Source of the DNA: Caldilineales bacterium
GTDB taxonomy: Bacteria > Chloroflexota > Anaerolineae > J102
DNA length: 56,533 nucleotides
Direction of reading: 5' to 3'
Assembly (NCBI GenBank): GCA_019695115.1
Contig: JAIBAP010000037.1
Coordinates: 1 to 56,533, forward strand
Of the stretch, positions 20,171 to 27,862 are shown piece by piece (the stretch's first letter is position 1; every line of letters begins with the position of its first letter). The position numbers and the translations under genes were made by a program. The notes under the pieces were generated by a model. It was not told the DNA's origin. It did not search any database and saw nothing but the letters and a program-made list of their open reading frames with translations.

Positions 20171-21304
20171 ATGGAAAATTCAGCTACCACCCTGGCCGAC
20201 ACTTTGGATCACCTGGCCCGACCCGGCGAGTTGTTTGGCCGGCTGGACGATGGCAGCGTTCGTTGTTTTGCCTGCGCCCACCGCTGTCTGATCCGGCCCG
20301 GTCGTCGCGGGATTTGCCAGGTGCGATTCAACCGCGAGGGCGTGCTCTATGTCCCGCACGGCTATGCGGCTGGGGTGCAGGTCGATCCAATCGAAAAGAA
20401 ACCGTTCAATCACGTCATGCCGGGAAGCGATGCTTTGACGTTTGGAATGCTGGGATGCGATATGAGATGTAGTTTCTGCCAAAACTGGGTTACTTCGCAG
20501 TTTTTGCGTGATTCTGCGGCGATATCACCGATTAGCACAACTTCAGCGGATAATTTAGCAGATGTGGCGCTTCGCTCCGGCGCCAGCACGGTGGTCAGTT
20601 CCTACAACGAGCCGCTGATCACCTCCGAATGGGCGGTGGAGGTCTTCAGGCAGGCGCGGGAGCGCGGCCTGCTGTGCGGCTTCGTCTCCAACGGCAATGC
20701 CACCGCCGAGGCGCTGGACTTCATCCGGCCGTGGGCGCAGTGCTACAAGATCGACCTGAAGACGATGAACGACCGCAACTACCGGCAATTAGGCGCGGTG
20801 CTGGCGCACATCCTCGACGGCATCCGCATGGTGCACGAGCGCGGGTTCTGGCTGGAGATCGTCACGCTTGTGATCCCCGGCTTCAACGACTCGCAGGCCG
20901 AGCTGCGCCAGGCGGCCGAGTTCATCGTCTCGGTTTCGCCCGACATCCCCTGGCATGTGACGGCCTTCCACCAGGACTACAAGATGACCGACCCGCGCCA
21001 CACCACCGCCCGCGACCTGGTGCAGGCGGCCGAGATCGGCAAGGAGGCCGGGCTGCATTTCGTCTATGCCGGGAACCTGCCGGGGCGCGTGGGGCCGTGG
21101 GAGAACACCTGGTGCCCGGCCTGCAATCAGTTGTTGATCGAGCGTCACGGCTATGTGCTGCTGGCGTACCACCTGACTGCCGACGGCGCCTGCCCCGCCT
21201 GCGGCGCCCGCATCCCCGGTCTCTGGCCGCACTCGCCGGCGGATGTGCGGTTGAGCGAGACCAGCAGTTGGTTCAGCCGGACGCCCAAGCGCGTGCGGGT
21301 GTGA
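20171..21304 (+). CDS. amrS: AmmeMemoRadiSam system radical SAM enzyme
   Basis: 377 residues. The radical SAM cluster motif is CDMRCSFC (Cys96, Cys100, Cys103), and the N-terminal CFACAHRC and C-terminal WCPACNQ ... CPACGARIP Cys sets are typical of the AmrS/PflA-like subfamily that occurs with AMMECR1 and Memo proteins. Those partners are not in this window. GGAGG sits 5 bases before the ATG. The biochemical product of the AmmeMemoRadiSam system is not established, so no reaction is assigned. Confidence 0.88.
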   Translation: MENSATTLADTLDHLARPGELFGRLDDGSVRCFACAHRCLIRPGRRGICQVRFNREGVLYVPHGYAAGVQVDPIEKKPFNHVMPGSDALTFGMLGCDMRCSFCQNWVTSQFLRDSAAISPISTTSADNLADVALRSGASTVVSSYNEPLITSEWAVEVFRQARERGLLCGFVSNGNATAEALDFIRPWAQCYKIDLKTMNDRNYRQLGAVLAHILDGIRMVHERGFWLEIVTLVIPGFNDSQAELRQAAEFIVSVSPDIPWHVTAFHQDYKMTDPRHTTARDLVQAAEIGKEAGLHFVYAGNLPGRVGPWENTWCPACNQLLIERHGYVLLAYHLTADGACPACGARIPGLWPHSPADVRLSETSSWFSRTPKRVRV

Positions 21305-21352
21305 GGGGCCGGGTGACGGGGAAGCGGATGGTAGACGGGAAAGGGGCAGTTC

Positions 21353-21380
21353 GCAATCCGAAATCCGCAATCCGAAATTC
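21353..21380. repeat. CGCAATC/CGAAATC heptamer array
   Basis: Four heptamers alternate CGCAATC and CGAAATC. The same units appear inside copA near 32611-32633, which ties the intergenic and intragenic copies together. Confidence 0.65.
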
Positions 21381-21397
21381 CTTTCCCAACACGCGCA

Positions 21398-21422
21398 AAA
21401 GCCGGGCGAAATCGCCCGGCTT
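21398..21422. terminator. Terminator hairpin between convergent amrS and rpsT
   Basis: AAGCCGGGCGA pairs with the matching CGCCCGGCTT arm, and T-rich bases follow on the minus side (CTTTTG). It is placed to end rpsT transcription and possibly amrS from the other side. Confidence 0.65.
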
Positions 21423-21449
21423 GCGTTTGCGGGTGGGGTATGGCGCCTG

Positions 21450-21716
21450 TTACTGGGCGGCCTGGTTGTACAGCCGCATCAGCCGCGATTTGCGACGAGC
21501 CGCGTTGTTGGGGTGGATGATGCCCCGCTTGGCGGCCTTGTCGAGTTCGCTGATGGCCTCTTGCAACGACGCCTGAGCGCCGGCCATGTCGCCGGCGGCG
21601 ACCTCGGCCCGGGTGCGCTTGATGGCGCCGCGCACATTGCCCTTGATGATGCGGTTGCGGTTGCGATGCGTGAGGCTCTGGCGATGGGCTTTCAGAGCAG
21701 ATTTGTGCGAAGCCAA
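21450..21716 (-). CDS. rpsT: 30S ribosomal protein S20
   Basis: 88 residues, lysine/arginine-rich and helical, with the S20 features ASHKSALKAHRQ, NRNRIIKGNVRGAIK and the C-terminal NNAARRKSRL segment. It binds 16S rRNA early in small-subunit assembly. The start codon is TTG at 21716 with GGAG seven bases upstream; E. coli rpsT also uses UUG, which matters for its autoregulation. A hairpin sits just upstream in the leader (21743-21770). Confidence 0.95.
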   Translation of the reverse strand: MASHKSALKAHRQSLTHRNRNRIIKGNVRGAIKRTRAEVAAGDMAGAQASLQEAISELDKAAKRGIIHPNNAARRKSRLMRLYNQAAQ

Positions 21717-21742
21717 GTGAATACTCCTGCAATCAAAGAAAG

Positions 21743-21770
21743 GCCCGCCGAGAAAGCAACCCCGACGGGC
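21743..21770 (-). promoter_or_regulatory. Leader hairpin before rpsT
   Basis: On the minus strand an 8-bp stem (GCCCGTCG with CGGCGGGC, one G-U pair) is followed by CTTTCTTTG, then the rpsT Shine-Dalgarno about 15 bases later. It could be an attenuator or an S20-binding leader. Confidence 0.4.
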
Positions 21771-21911
21771 GAGAACGACGCTTGAGGTGACGGGGGATTA
21801 TAGACGGGAGAGGGTCAGGAGGCCAAATCTGTGGGCCGGGCGGATGGGCGATGAATCTTGCGAAGCACCCTGCTTGAAGACACACACCCTTGTTGAGCGG
21901 CTGCTTGCAAG

Positions 21912-22121
21912 TCAACTCATGCCGGCTCCACGAAGGTCTGAAATGCTCTCCCTATGTTCGATCTGATCAGCCAGTACTCGCAAGGTCAAGGCTTTGCTCC
22001 TGGCAACTGCCTCTTCGCGGCTTTGGTCGTAGACCATGACGCCAGGTAGGTCGATGACTTCCGCTATCCAACGGCCATCGTCCTCGCGTTCGACTTCGAT
22101 AATCAAGGGCTTACCAGGCAT
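21912..22121 (-). CDS. HicB-like small protein
   Basis: 69 residues resembling the N-terminal half of HicB/UPF0150 antitoxins: KPLIIEVEREDDGRWIAEV, then DLPGVMVYDQSREEAVARSKAL. HicB proteins neutralise the HicA mRNase; no HicA gene is present next to it. It starts 10 bases after the MazF-like gene and appears to be the third gene of that small operon. ATG at 22121 is taken because the family motif begins there. Confidence 0.75.
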   Translation of the reverse strand: MPGKPLIIEVEREDDGRWIAEVIDLPGVMVYDQSREEAVARSKALTLRVLADQIEHRESISDLRGAGMS

Positions 22122-22131
22122 CGAGAACCAG

Positions 22132-22458
22132 TCAAAACTGGAGGCTGATATGTGACCTCCAGGCATCCTGCAACTGTATGGCATCGGCAGCGGAAACGCG
22201 CCCCAGGCGGAAGATCAGCAGGGATTGCTCCAGGCAGTCCAGGCGAGACAAGCGCACAGTGGAGGCTGCACGCAAGCCACTTCTCTGCCAATCGACCAGC
22301 GCCACATCCGTTAGGGTGCGTGGCGCGGCCGAGGTGACGGCCGCCACCACCGCGTCTTGTCCGTCCAGCCAGAGCACCAGGACGGGACGCCGTTTGGCCC
22401 CACTTCCGTCCGTAAACTGAATCTCCGCCACCCAGAAGTCACCGGATTGGCAACTCAT
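22132..22458 (-). CDS. PemK/MazF-family toxin-like protein
   Basis: 108 residues with the PemK/MazF pattern GDFWVAEIQFTDGSGAKRRPVLVL at the N-terminus, where Arg and the following beta strands form the mRNase active face. SRLDCLEQSLLIFRLGRVS matches the later Lys/Arg strand and helix only loosely, so activity is not certain. It overlaps the upstream antitoxin gene by 20 bases, the usual toxin-antitoxin arrangement. Likely a ribosome-independent mRNA interferase of a type II system. Confidence 0.78.
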   Translation of the reverse strand: MSCQSGDFWVAEIQFTDGSGAKRRPVLVLWLDGQDAVVAAVTSAAPRTLTDVALVDWQRSGLRAASTVRLSRLDCLEQSLLIFRLGRVSAADAIQLQDAWRSHISLQF

Positions 22459-22663
22459 CGTACAACCCGTCGTCTTCAGGCGCGTAGCTATTCAAAAAGG
22501 CGTTGTGGCTACGAATGGGTATCGTCGGCATCGTGATGACAGCGCAAGGTCGTATCGTAATCAGCCAGCGTCCAGCATCCACCGCCTCGATGAGCGAGGC
22601 CGGTAGGGTAAGCTTTTCGCCGGGCTTGAGATCGACCTCGTAGGTCAGGTTGAGCAGGCTCAT
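22439..22663 (-). CDS. Putative antitoxin of the PemK/MazF pair
   Basis: 74 residues from the ATG at 22663 (AGGAG eight bases upstream), or 90 residues from an ATG at 22711 that coincides with the predicted transcription start. The family is not one I can name. It has a beta-rich N-terminus VDLKPGEKLTLPASLIEAVDAG and an acidic C-terminus ending APEDDGLYDELPIR, typical of the unfolded toxin-wrapping tail of antitoxins. Assigned by position, overlap with the toxin, and charge pattern. Confidence 0.6.
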   Translation of the reverse strand: MSLLNLTYEVDLKPGEKLTLPASLIEAVDAGRWLITIRPCAVITMPTIPIRSHNAFLNSYAPEDDGLYDELPIR

Positions 22664-22710
22664 GGCAATATCTCCTGAATTCCTCTTGGCGCCACTTCTT
22701 CGTTCAGGCA

Positions 22711-22746
22711 TGCCGCGATCATACCGTCAGCGTCTCGGCTTGTCAA
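22711..22746 (-). promoter_or_regulatory. Toxin-antitoxin promoter, start overlapping an ATG
   Basis: On the minus strand a perfect -35 TTGACA (22741-22746), 17-base spacer and TATGAT (22718-22723). The predicted +1 is base 22711, the A of an in-frame ATG, so a leaderless transcript is possible. Confidence 0.6.
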
Positions 22747-22788
22747 TTGTCTTTGAGTCTCACCATCCACCTTCTCACCCCCCGCCGC

Positions 22789-23406
22789 CTACCCGTGTTC
22801 CGGCCCCAGCGCCTCCGCCAGATACGGATACACGAACCACAGCGTGCCCACCCCGAACAGCGCCCCGGTCAGCGTCCGCAGCGCCCAATTGCTCTCGCGC
22901 AGCCCGGCCAGCTGGGTCAGGCCATCCACGGCCATGGGCAGGACGAAAACCAGGACATACCACAGCAGCTTCAGGCGCGGCGGCCGGCGCTTGCGCACAA
23001 GCTGGAAGGCGCCCACGACGAACATGCTGCCATAGATGGCCAGGTCGCGCTCGCACAGCGCCGCCTTGTAGCCGTGCTCATGGTCGCCAGTGTAGAAGCG
23101 CCGCTCCAACAGCCCCCCGCTCGCCACCCCATCCGCCTGCAACTCCTGCAAGCTGTAAACCGGCGACTCGCCGAACAGGAAGTACGAACGCTCCGGCAGT
23201 TGGTGGCAGAAAGGGATGTAGATCGTATAGATCACCCTGGCCGGCAACTCGGCCCCGGCTTTCATCAACACCGGCGCCAGCAGGGGCAGCCCCACATAAA
23301 CCAGAAACAACAGCGTCAACAGGCTCAGCCAGCGCCGCAGCACGAACTGCACCCAGCGGTCGATGGCCGAAACAAAGCGGTTGGGCGAAGATGGCGTCTG
23401 CGACAC
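22789..23406 (-). CDS. DUF2085 membrane protein
   Basis: 205 residues with four predicted membrane helices. The family signature is the CHQLPERSYFLFG motif near residue 71 and CERDLAIYGSM near 119, with conserved Cys and His possibly facing the outer side. Function is unknown. Start is GTG at 23406, with GAGGG just upstream; it begins 7 bases after the glutaredoxin-like gene, so it is the last gene of the cytochrome maturation operon. No terminator is evident after it. Confidence 0.8.
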   Translation of the reverse strand: MSQTPSSPNRFVSAIDRWVQFVLRRWLSLLTLLFLVYVGLPLLAPVLMKAGAELPARVIYTIYIPFCHQLPERSYFLFGESPVYSLQELQADGVASGGLLERRFYTGDHEHGYKAALCERDLAIYGSMFVVGAFQLVRKRRPPRLKLLWYVLVFVLPMAVDGLTQLAGLRESNWALRTLTGALFGVGTLWFVYPYLAEALGPEHG

Positions 23407-23413
23407 AGATCCC

Positions 23414-23680
23414 TCAGGCCGGCCGGCTGGCCGCCACCGCGCTGGCCGCCACCGCATCCAGCAGCGTCTCGGTCGTCAGGGGCGCATAGACCAACGGGCC
23501 GCCCTCCACATCGACGACCGGGATCAGGTTTCCCAGGCGGGGCAACAAGACCTCATCGCCAGAAATATCGACCTTCGCCAGATCCCACGCGAATTCAGCC
23601 GCCAAGGCCTCGAGCAGCGCCCAGGCATCGTCGCAGAGATGGCAACCGGGTCTGGTGAAAAGCGTGAGATGAGGCGTCAT
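23414..23680 (-). CDS. Glutaredoxin-family thiol protein
   Basis: 88 residues with the thioredoxin-fold start LTLFTRPGCHLCDDA (active-site CHLC), the cis-Pro segment NLIPVVDVEGG, and an acidic helix between them. It resembles the glutaredoxin-like DUF836 group. It overlaps tlpA by 4 bases and is read in the same operon as CcdA, so it may shuttle electrons on the cytoplasmic side of that membrane thiol system. This role is inferred from position. Confidence 0.85.
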   Translation of the reverse strand: MTPHLTLFTRPGCHLCDDAWALLEALAAEFAWDLAKVDISGDEVLLPRLGNLIPVVDVEGGPLVYAPLTTETLLDAVAASAVAASRPA

Positions 23681-24309
23681 AGGATCAAGTCCAGGTTCTG
23701 ATCGAGGGCATTCGCCGGCAAAAAGCCCACCCACCGCACACGCACCACCCCGTCGCGGTCGATAAAAAAGGAAGATGGCAGCGATTGCGTCTTGAAGGCC
23801 TGCATCACATCGCCCTGCGGGTCGATCACCACCGGCATCGTCATCCCGAACTCCTCGACAAACCCCGACACCTGCTCGTGGCCCTCGCTCTCGTTCAGGG
23901 CGATCACCACCAGGCCCTCGGCCTTGTGCGCCTCGTAGACCCGCACCAGGTCGGGCATCTCCTGGCGGCAGGGCGGGCACCAGGTCGCCCAGAAATTGAG
24001 GATCAGCGGTCGCCCTCGATAGTCGCTCAGCCGGGCGGTGGAGCCATCAGGCAGGTGGATGGTGAAATCCGGGGCAAGATGGCCGGCATCGGGCTGGGCG
24101 GAGGAGGTGCGGGCGGCGTCGATACCGAAGAGGCTGGCAACTGGATAGATGCCTTCGGCGTCGATGCGAGCGGTGGGTGGAGCTGGGGCGGCGGCGCGGT
24201 CGCGCAGGACAAGAAAGATGGCGGCGCCGCCCAGGATCAAGCCAGCGGCCAGGAGGAGGATGGCCTGCCGGCGGGAATGCAGATGGGGAGAAGGGGAGGC
24301 TTCGACCAT
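23677..24309 (-). CDS. TlpA/ResA-type membrane-anchored thioredoxin
   Basis: 210 residues. One N-terminal membrane anchor (15-35) leads to a thioredoxin-fold domain with LNFWATWCPPCRQEMPDL and the cis-Pro region TQSLPSSFFIDRDG. ResA/CcmG-type proteins reduce the disulfide of apocytochrome c outside the membrane so that haem can be attached. It starts 5 bases after the CcdA-like gene, its expected electron donor. Confidence 0.9.
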   Translation of the reverse strand: MVEASPSPHLHSRRQAILLLAAGLILGGAAIFLVLRDRAAAPAPPTARIDAEGIYPVASLFGIDAARTSSAQPDAGHLAPDFTIHLPDGSTARLSDYRGRPLILNFWATWCPPCRQEMPDLVRVYEAHKAEGLVVIALNESEGHEQVSGFVEEFGMTMPVVIDPQGDVMQAFKTQSLPSSFFIDRDGVVRVRWVGFLPANALDQNLDLIL

Positions 24310-24314
24310 TGCCT

Positions 24315-25385
24315 TCAGGAGGGGTTCGCGACCGGCGCCGCCTCTCGCGAACGCCGGCCCAGGGCGGCGCCGCTAAGATAGCCGAGGAAGGCGGGCACCA
24401 GGGGAAGCACACACGGCGAGAGGAACGAGAGCAGACCGCCAAGAAAGGCGATCACCAGCGTGATCCCCTCGGACGATTCGATCCCCAGCATCGACTCAAG
24501 GCTGAGAAAGGCCCCGTACTGCGCCAACTGCGCCAGGCTGCCGGTGAAGATGAGCAAGCCAATGAGGAGCAACAGCAAGCCGCTGACCAGGCTGATGGTG
24601 GGCAGATGCCGGTAGAAGCGGGGCAGATAGGCAGTCAGACGCGAGAAAAGGGCGCCGGCCACGAGGAAGGGGATGCCCAGGCCGAGCGAATAGGCGGCCA
24701 GCAACAAGGCCCCCTGCGTCACCGTCTGCGTCTGCGAGGCCAGCAGGAGGATGCCGGCCAGGATCGGCCCCACGCAGGGCGTCCAACCGGCGGCAAAGAT
24801 GACGCCCACCAGGGCGCTGCGCCCATAGGAGACGCCCCCGCCGCGCCCCATGGCATCGAAGCGCATCTCGCGGTCGAAGAGATCGGTATGACTGCCGAAA
24901 AAGACGATGGCGCCAACTGCCGCCGATTCGACCAGCCGACCGAGCGGGCTATTGATGCTGTCGCTGGTCAGCCAACTGAGGGCGGCAACCAGGAGAGACA
25001 ACACCAGAAGGACGAATCGCTCCCACGGCGCGCCGACGACCACCGTCAGCGTGATCAGAGCGGCGGCGGCCAAACGCATGGCCTGGTCAAGCTCGAAACG
25101 GGCCAGCAGGTAGGTGACAAGACCGGCGGCGATGGCGACAGCGCCCCACTGCCAGTAGTGCAGATGGAGGTGCGCCACGCGCAGGGCAAACACCACCAGC
25201 AGCACCGCCCCCACGCGCACGATGACCGGGAGGATGTCATAGAGGGCATAGCCGCCCAACAGCCCGACCGATGCGCCCAAGAGGGTGAAGACGCCGGTGA
25301 AACCGAGCACCAGAGCCAGGGCATGGAAGAAGGTCGCGCGCGGGCTGACGACGGTGGATGGGGAGGTGATGGCTGAGGTTTGCAT
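24315..25385 (-). CDS. CcdA/DsbD-family transmembrane thiol reductase with permuted halves
   Basis: 356 residues, many membrane helices. The family has two inverted halves, the first opening with SPCVLPLVP and the second with GWTPCxGPxL. Here the order is reversed: GWTPCVGPILAG is at residue 200 (Cys204) and SPCVLPLVPAFLGYLSG near the end (Cys325). The N-terminus FFHALALVLGFTGVFTLLGAS matches what normally follows the first motif. Both redox Cys are kept, so electron transfer from cytosolic thioredoxin to TlpA is plausible. There is also an extra hydrophobic stretch (about 80-165). Confidence 0.85.
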   Translation of the reverse strand: MQTSAITSPSTVVSPRATFFHALALVLGFTGVFTLLGASVGLLGGYALYDILPVIVRVGAVLLVVFALRVAHLHLHYWQWGAVAIAAGLVTYLLARFELDQAMRLAAAALITLTVVVGAPWERFVLLVLSLLVAALSWLTSDSINSPLGRLVESAAVGAIVFFGSHTDLFDREMRFDAMGRGGGVSYGRSALVGVIFAAGWTPCVGPILAGILLLASQTQTVTQGALLLAAYSLGLGIPFLVAGALFSRLTAYLPRFYRHLPTISLVSGLLLLLIGLLIFTGSLAQLAQYGAFLSLESMLGIESSEGITLVIAFLGGLLSFLSPCVLPLVPAFLGYLSGAALGRRSREAAPVANPS

Positions 25386-25450
25386 AGCAACAGGATCGAC
25401 GACAAATGTTAGCGGCGTCTTACGGCAGGCGAACGGCAAAACTACGCCCG

Positions 25451-25588
25451 TTACTTGCCTTGTCGTTTAGCGGCCTCTTCTAGCATCGCCAATTCATCTG
25501 CCAGCGCGCCCAGGCGCCGGTTCATCAAGAAGACAAAAACGAACAGGATCAGCCAGATGATCAAATAGGCGGCGGCAAAGTAAGTCAT
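25451..25588 (-). CDS. ccmD: CcmD-like small membrane protein
   Basis: 45 residues. A single membrane helix (about 5-22, rich in Ile, Leu, Phe and Val) is followed by a short charged cytoplasmic helix, RRLGALADELAMLEEAAKRQ. Length, topology and the position directly after ccmC match CcmD, which helps release holo-CcmE from the CcmABC complex. Sequence identity in this family is always low, so context carries most of the weight. Confidence 0.8.
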   Translation of the reverse strand: MTYFAAAYLIIWLILFVFVFLMNRRLGALADELAMLEEAAKRQGK

Positions 25589-25625
25589 TGGGGATCGCAC
25601 CTTGTGTTGTGGGAGGGAGTGCAAA

Positions 25626-25652
25626 CCTTGAGGGTTTCGGAAACCCTCAAGG
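25626..25652. repeat. Perfect 12-bp hairpin repeat between ccmC and ccmD
   Basis: CCTTGAGGGTTT and AAACCCTCAAGG pair around the loop CGG. It has the same form as the hairpins at 16457 and 37167 though a different sequence. It may protect or partly terminate the polycistronic message. Confidence 0.75.
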
Positions 25653-25673
25653 CTTCTGTGAACGTGGTGATGT

Positions 25674-26372
25674 TCAAGCCGCCAGCAACTGCTCGCGCAG
25701 GGCAGCGACGCGCTCGATCATCGCTTCCAGGCGCAGGCGGTTTGCCAGCAGGACGAAATAGAGGACGGTGAAGCAGAGGATGCAGACCATGAAGGCAGCG
25801 GCCATGCCCGGCCCCAGGCCAAAATCCTCGTTGGGGTCGAGGATGACCGGGTGGATGGTGTTCCACCAGCGGATGGACATGAAGGTGATGGGCACACTGA
25901 GAAAGGCGAAGATGCCGTAGACGGCAGCAAAGCGCGCCCGTCGTTCCGGTTCGGGGATGGCCCCGCGCAGCATGAAATAGGCAATGTAGAGCAGCAAGAC
26001 GATGGTGTAGGTCGTCAGGCGGGGGTCCCATGTCCACCAGGTGTTCCAGGCCGGCTTGGCCCAGATCGAACCGCTGGCCGTGGCGGCGATGGTGAAGGCA
26101 ATGCCCAACTCGGCCGAGCAGCGCCCCACCCGATCCCAGCGCACGTTCGCCCGCGCCAGATAAAGGATGCTGGCCAGGAAGGTGACGAAAAAGGCAAACA
26201 TGCTGACCCAGGCCGTGGGGACATGGAAATAGATGATCCGCTGCGCCCATTGGTCGGTTTCGGTCAGGTTGATCGCGCTTGGCGCCTGAACCAGGGCCAT
26301 GTAGACGGCCACCATCATGGCCGCCAGGCCGATGATGTTGAGGATGTCGAGGTTGCGTTTGGAAAGAGTCAT
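25674..26372 (-). CDS. ccmC: Haem transporter CcmC
   Basis: 232 residues with six membrane helices and the tryptophan-rich haem-handling motif WWTWDPRLT near residue 115, flanked by conserved His in IIYFHVPTAW and in the late NTIHPVI segment. CcmC presents haem to CcmE outside the membrane. The ATG at 26372 is used, with AGGAGG eleven bases upstream; another ATG lies at 26393. It follows ccmB after a 90-base gap that holds a decamer repeat. Confidence 0.93.
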   Translation of the reverse strand: MTLSKRNLDILNIIGLAAMMVAVYMALVQAPSAINLTETDQWAQRIIYFHVPTAWVSMFAFFVTFLASILYLARANVRWDRVGRCSAELGIAFTIAATASGSIWAKPAWNTWWTWDPRLTTYTIVLLLYIAYFMLRGAIPEPERRARFAAVYGIFAFLSVPITFMSIRWWNTIHPVILDPNEDFGLGPGMAAAFMVCILCFTVLYFVLLANRLRLEAMIERVAALREQLLAA

Positions 26373-26408
26373 GTCTGCACGAGCCTCCTGCATCAGAAAT
26401 AGCGAAAG

Positions 26409-26438
26409 AATCCGTGTCAATCCGTGTCAATCCGCGTC
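26409..26438. repeat. AATCCGTGTC decamer array
   Basis: Three 10-base units (AATCCGTGTC twice, then AATCCGCGTC) lie between ccmB and ccmC. Related decamers occur at 52114-52143. Confidence 0.6.
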
Positions 26439-26462
26439 CAAAAGAAACTGGCGGGCGGGTCC

Positions 26463-27137
26463 CTACTCCTCGACCACGAAATCGAAGGTCAGCACGGCCA
26501 CGACTAGGAACAGGGCATCGAAGATGACCATCAAACCCAGCCAGTTGCTGAAATCGCTCAGCGGCTGGCCCTCGACCAGGCCGATGGTGGCGCGGATGCC
26601 TGCCACCAGCACCGGCAGCAAGACGGGGAAGAGCAAGACCGGCAACAACACCTCGCGGGCGCGGGTGTTGACGGCCAGGGCTGAAAAGACCGTGCCCACG
26701 ATGGCGAAGCCCATTGTACCCAGCACCAGCACCAACAACAAGGAGAAACTGATGAGGGAAACATTAAAAAAGAGCACCGTCAAGGGGACGATGAACACCT
26801 CGACGATCAGAATGAAAATCAGATTCGCCAGCATCTTGCCGAAATAGATGGCGCTGCGGTCGACCGGCGCCAGCAACAGCCCGGCCAGGCTGCCCTTGTC
26901 CTTTTCGTTGATGAACGCCCGCCCCAGCCCCAAGACGCCGGCAAAGGCAATCGCCACCCACAGCACGCCCGGCGCCACCGTGCTCTTGTTGGGGACGCGC
27001 AGATCGAAGGCGAAATTGAGGATGAGCAAGGACAGCACGGCAAAGACAGCCATGCTGGTGAACATATCCTTTGTGCGCAGCTCGATCCGCACATCCTTCC
27101 ACAAGACCGCCGCCAGCACCTGCAGATAGCGCTTCAT
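26463..27137 (-). CDS. ccmB: Haem exporter membrane subunit CcmB
   Basis: 224 residues with six membrane helices and the CcmB signature AFAGVLGLGRAFINEKDKGSLAGLLLAPVDR. It forms the CcmAB complex whose ATPase activity releases haem-loaded CcmE. It overlaps ccmA by 4 bases, so the subunits are co-translated. Confidence 0.93.
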   Translation of the reverse strand: MKRYLQVLAAVLWKDVRIELRTKDMFTSMAVFAVLSLLILNFAFDLRVPNKSTVAPGVLWVAIAFAGVLGLGRAFINEKDKGSLAGLLLAPVDRSAIYFGKMLANLIFILIVEVFIVPLTVLFFNVSLISFSLLLVLVLGTMGFAIVGTVFSALAVNTRAREVLLPVLLFPVLLPVLVAGIRATIGLVEGQPLSDFSNWLGLMVIFDALFLVVAVLTFDFVVEE

Positions 27138-27862
27138 TGCCCTGCGCCCCCTCCACTGCCCACATAGCGGTCATAGAGCGGGCGCAAATCGGCGTAGGAG
27201 AGCGCGCCGGCCGGGGAATCGAACACCAGCACACCGCCGGAGAGGATGAGGATGCGGTCGGCCAGTTCCAGGCCTCGCTCCAGGTGGTGGGTGGTCATCA
27301 GGATGGTGGCGGCCGAGCCGCCCAGGTCGCGCAGGAGGCCGGTCATCATCTCCGCCGCCTGGGGATCCAGGCCGGTGTCGGGTTCGTCCAGCAGGAGGAT
27401 GGCCGGGTTGTGCAAGAGGGCGCGGGCAATCGCCAGCCGCTGCACCATCCCCCGCGAAAAAGTCCGCACCAGATCCTTGCGCCGATGCCACAAGCCCACC
27501 CGCTCCAATAGCTCCTGGATGCGGGCGTCAGGCTCGGCCAGGCCATACAGCCGGGCGTAGAAAGCCAGGTTCTCGAACGCCGAAAGGTCGTCATACAGCA
27601 GCGGCGCATGGCTGACCAGCCCCAGGTGTTGGCGGATGCCCTCGGGGTTGGCCATGATCTCCACCCCCGCCACCCGCACCCGGCCAGCGCTCGGCCGGGA
27701 CAGCGTGGCCAGGATGCGCAAAAAGGTCGTCTTGCCGGCCCCATTCGGCCCGAACAGCGCCACCCTGGCCCCGGCCGGGATGTCGAGATCGATGCCTTTG
27801 AGCACCCGATGGCGGCCAAAAACCTTCTGCAGACCCTTGACCTCGATCAGCGGCTGGCTCAT
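27134..27862 (-). CDS. ccmA: ABC transporter ATPase CcmA
   Basis: 242 residues. Walker A is GPNGAGKTT, the signature motif is the FSRGMVQRLAIARAL variant, and Walker B is ILLLDEPDTGLD, followed by the switch His in TTHH. It is the cytoplasmic ATPase of the CcmABCD haem-release complex. The start overlaps the stop of the dihaem cytochrome gene by 4 bases. Confidence 0.92.
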   Translation of the reverse strand: MSQPLIEVKGLQKVFGRHRVLKGIDLDIPAGARVALFGPNGAGKTTFLRILATLSRPSAGRVRVAGVEIMANPEGIRQHLGLVSHAPLLYDDLSAFENLAFYARLYGLAEPDARIQELLERVGLWHRRKDLVRTFSRGMVQRLAIARALLHNPAILLLDEPDTGLDPQAAEMMTGLLRDLGGSAATILMTTHHLERGLELADRILILSGGVLVFDSPAGALSYADLRPLYDRYVGSGGGAGQ

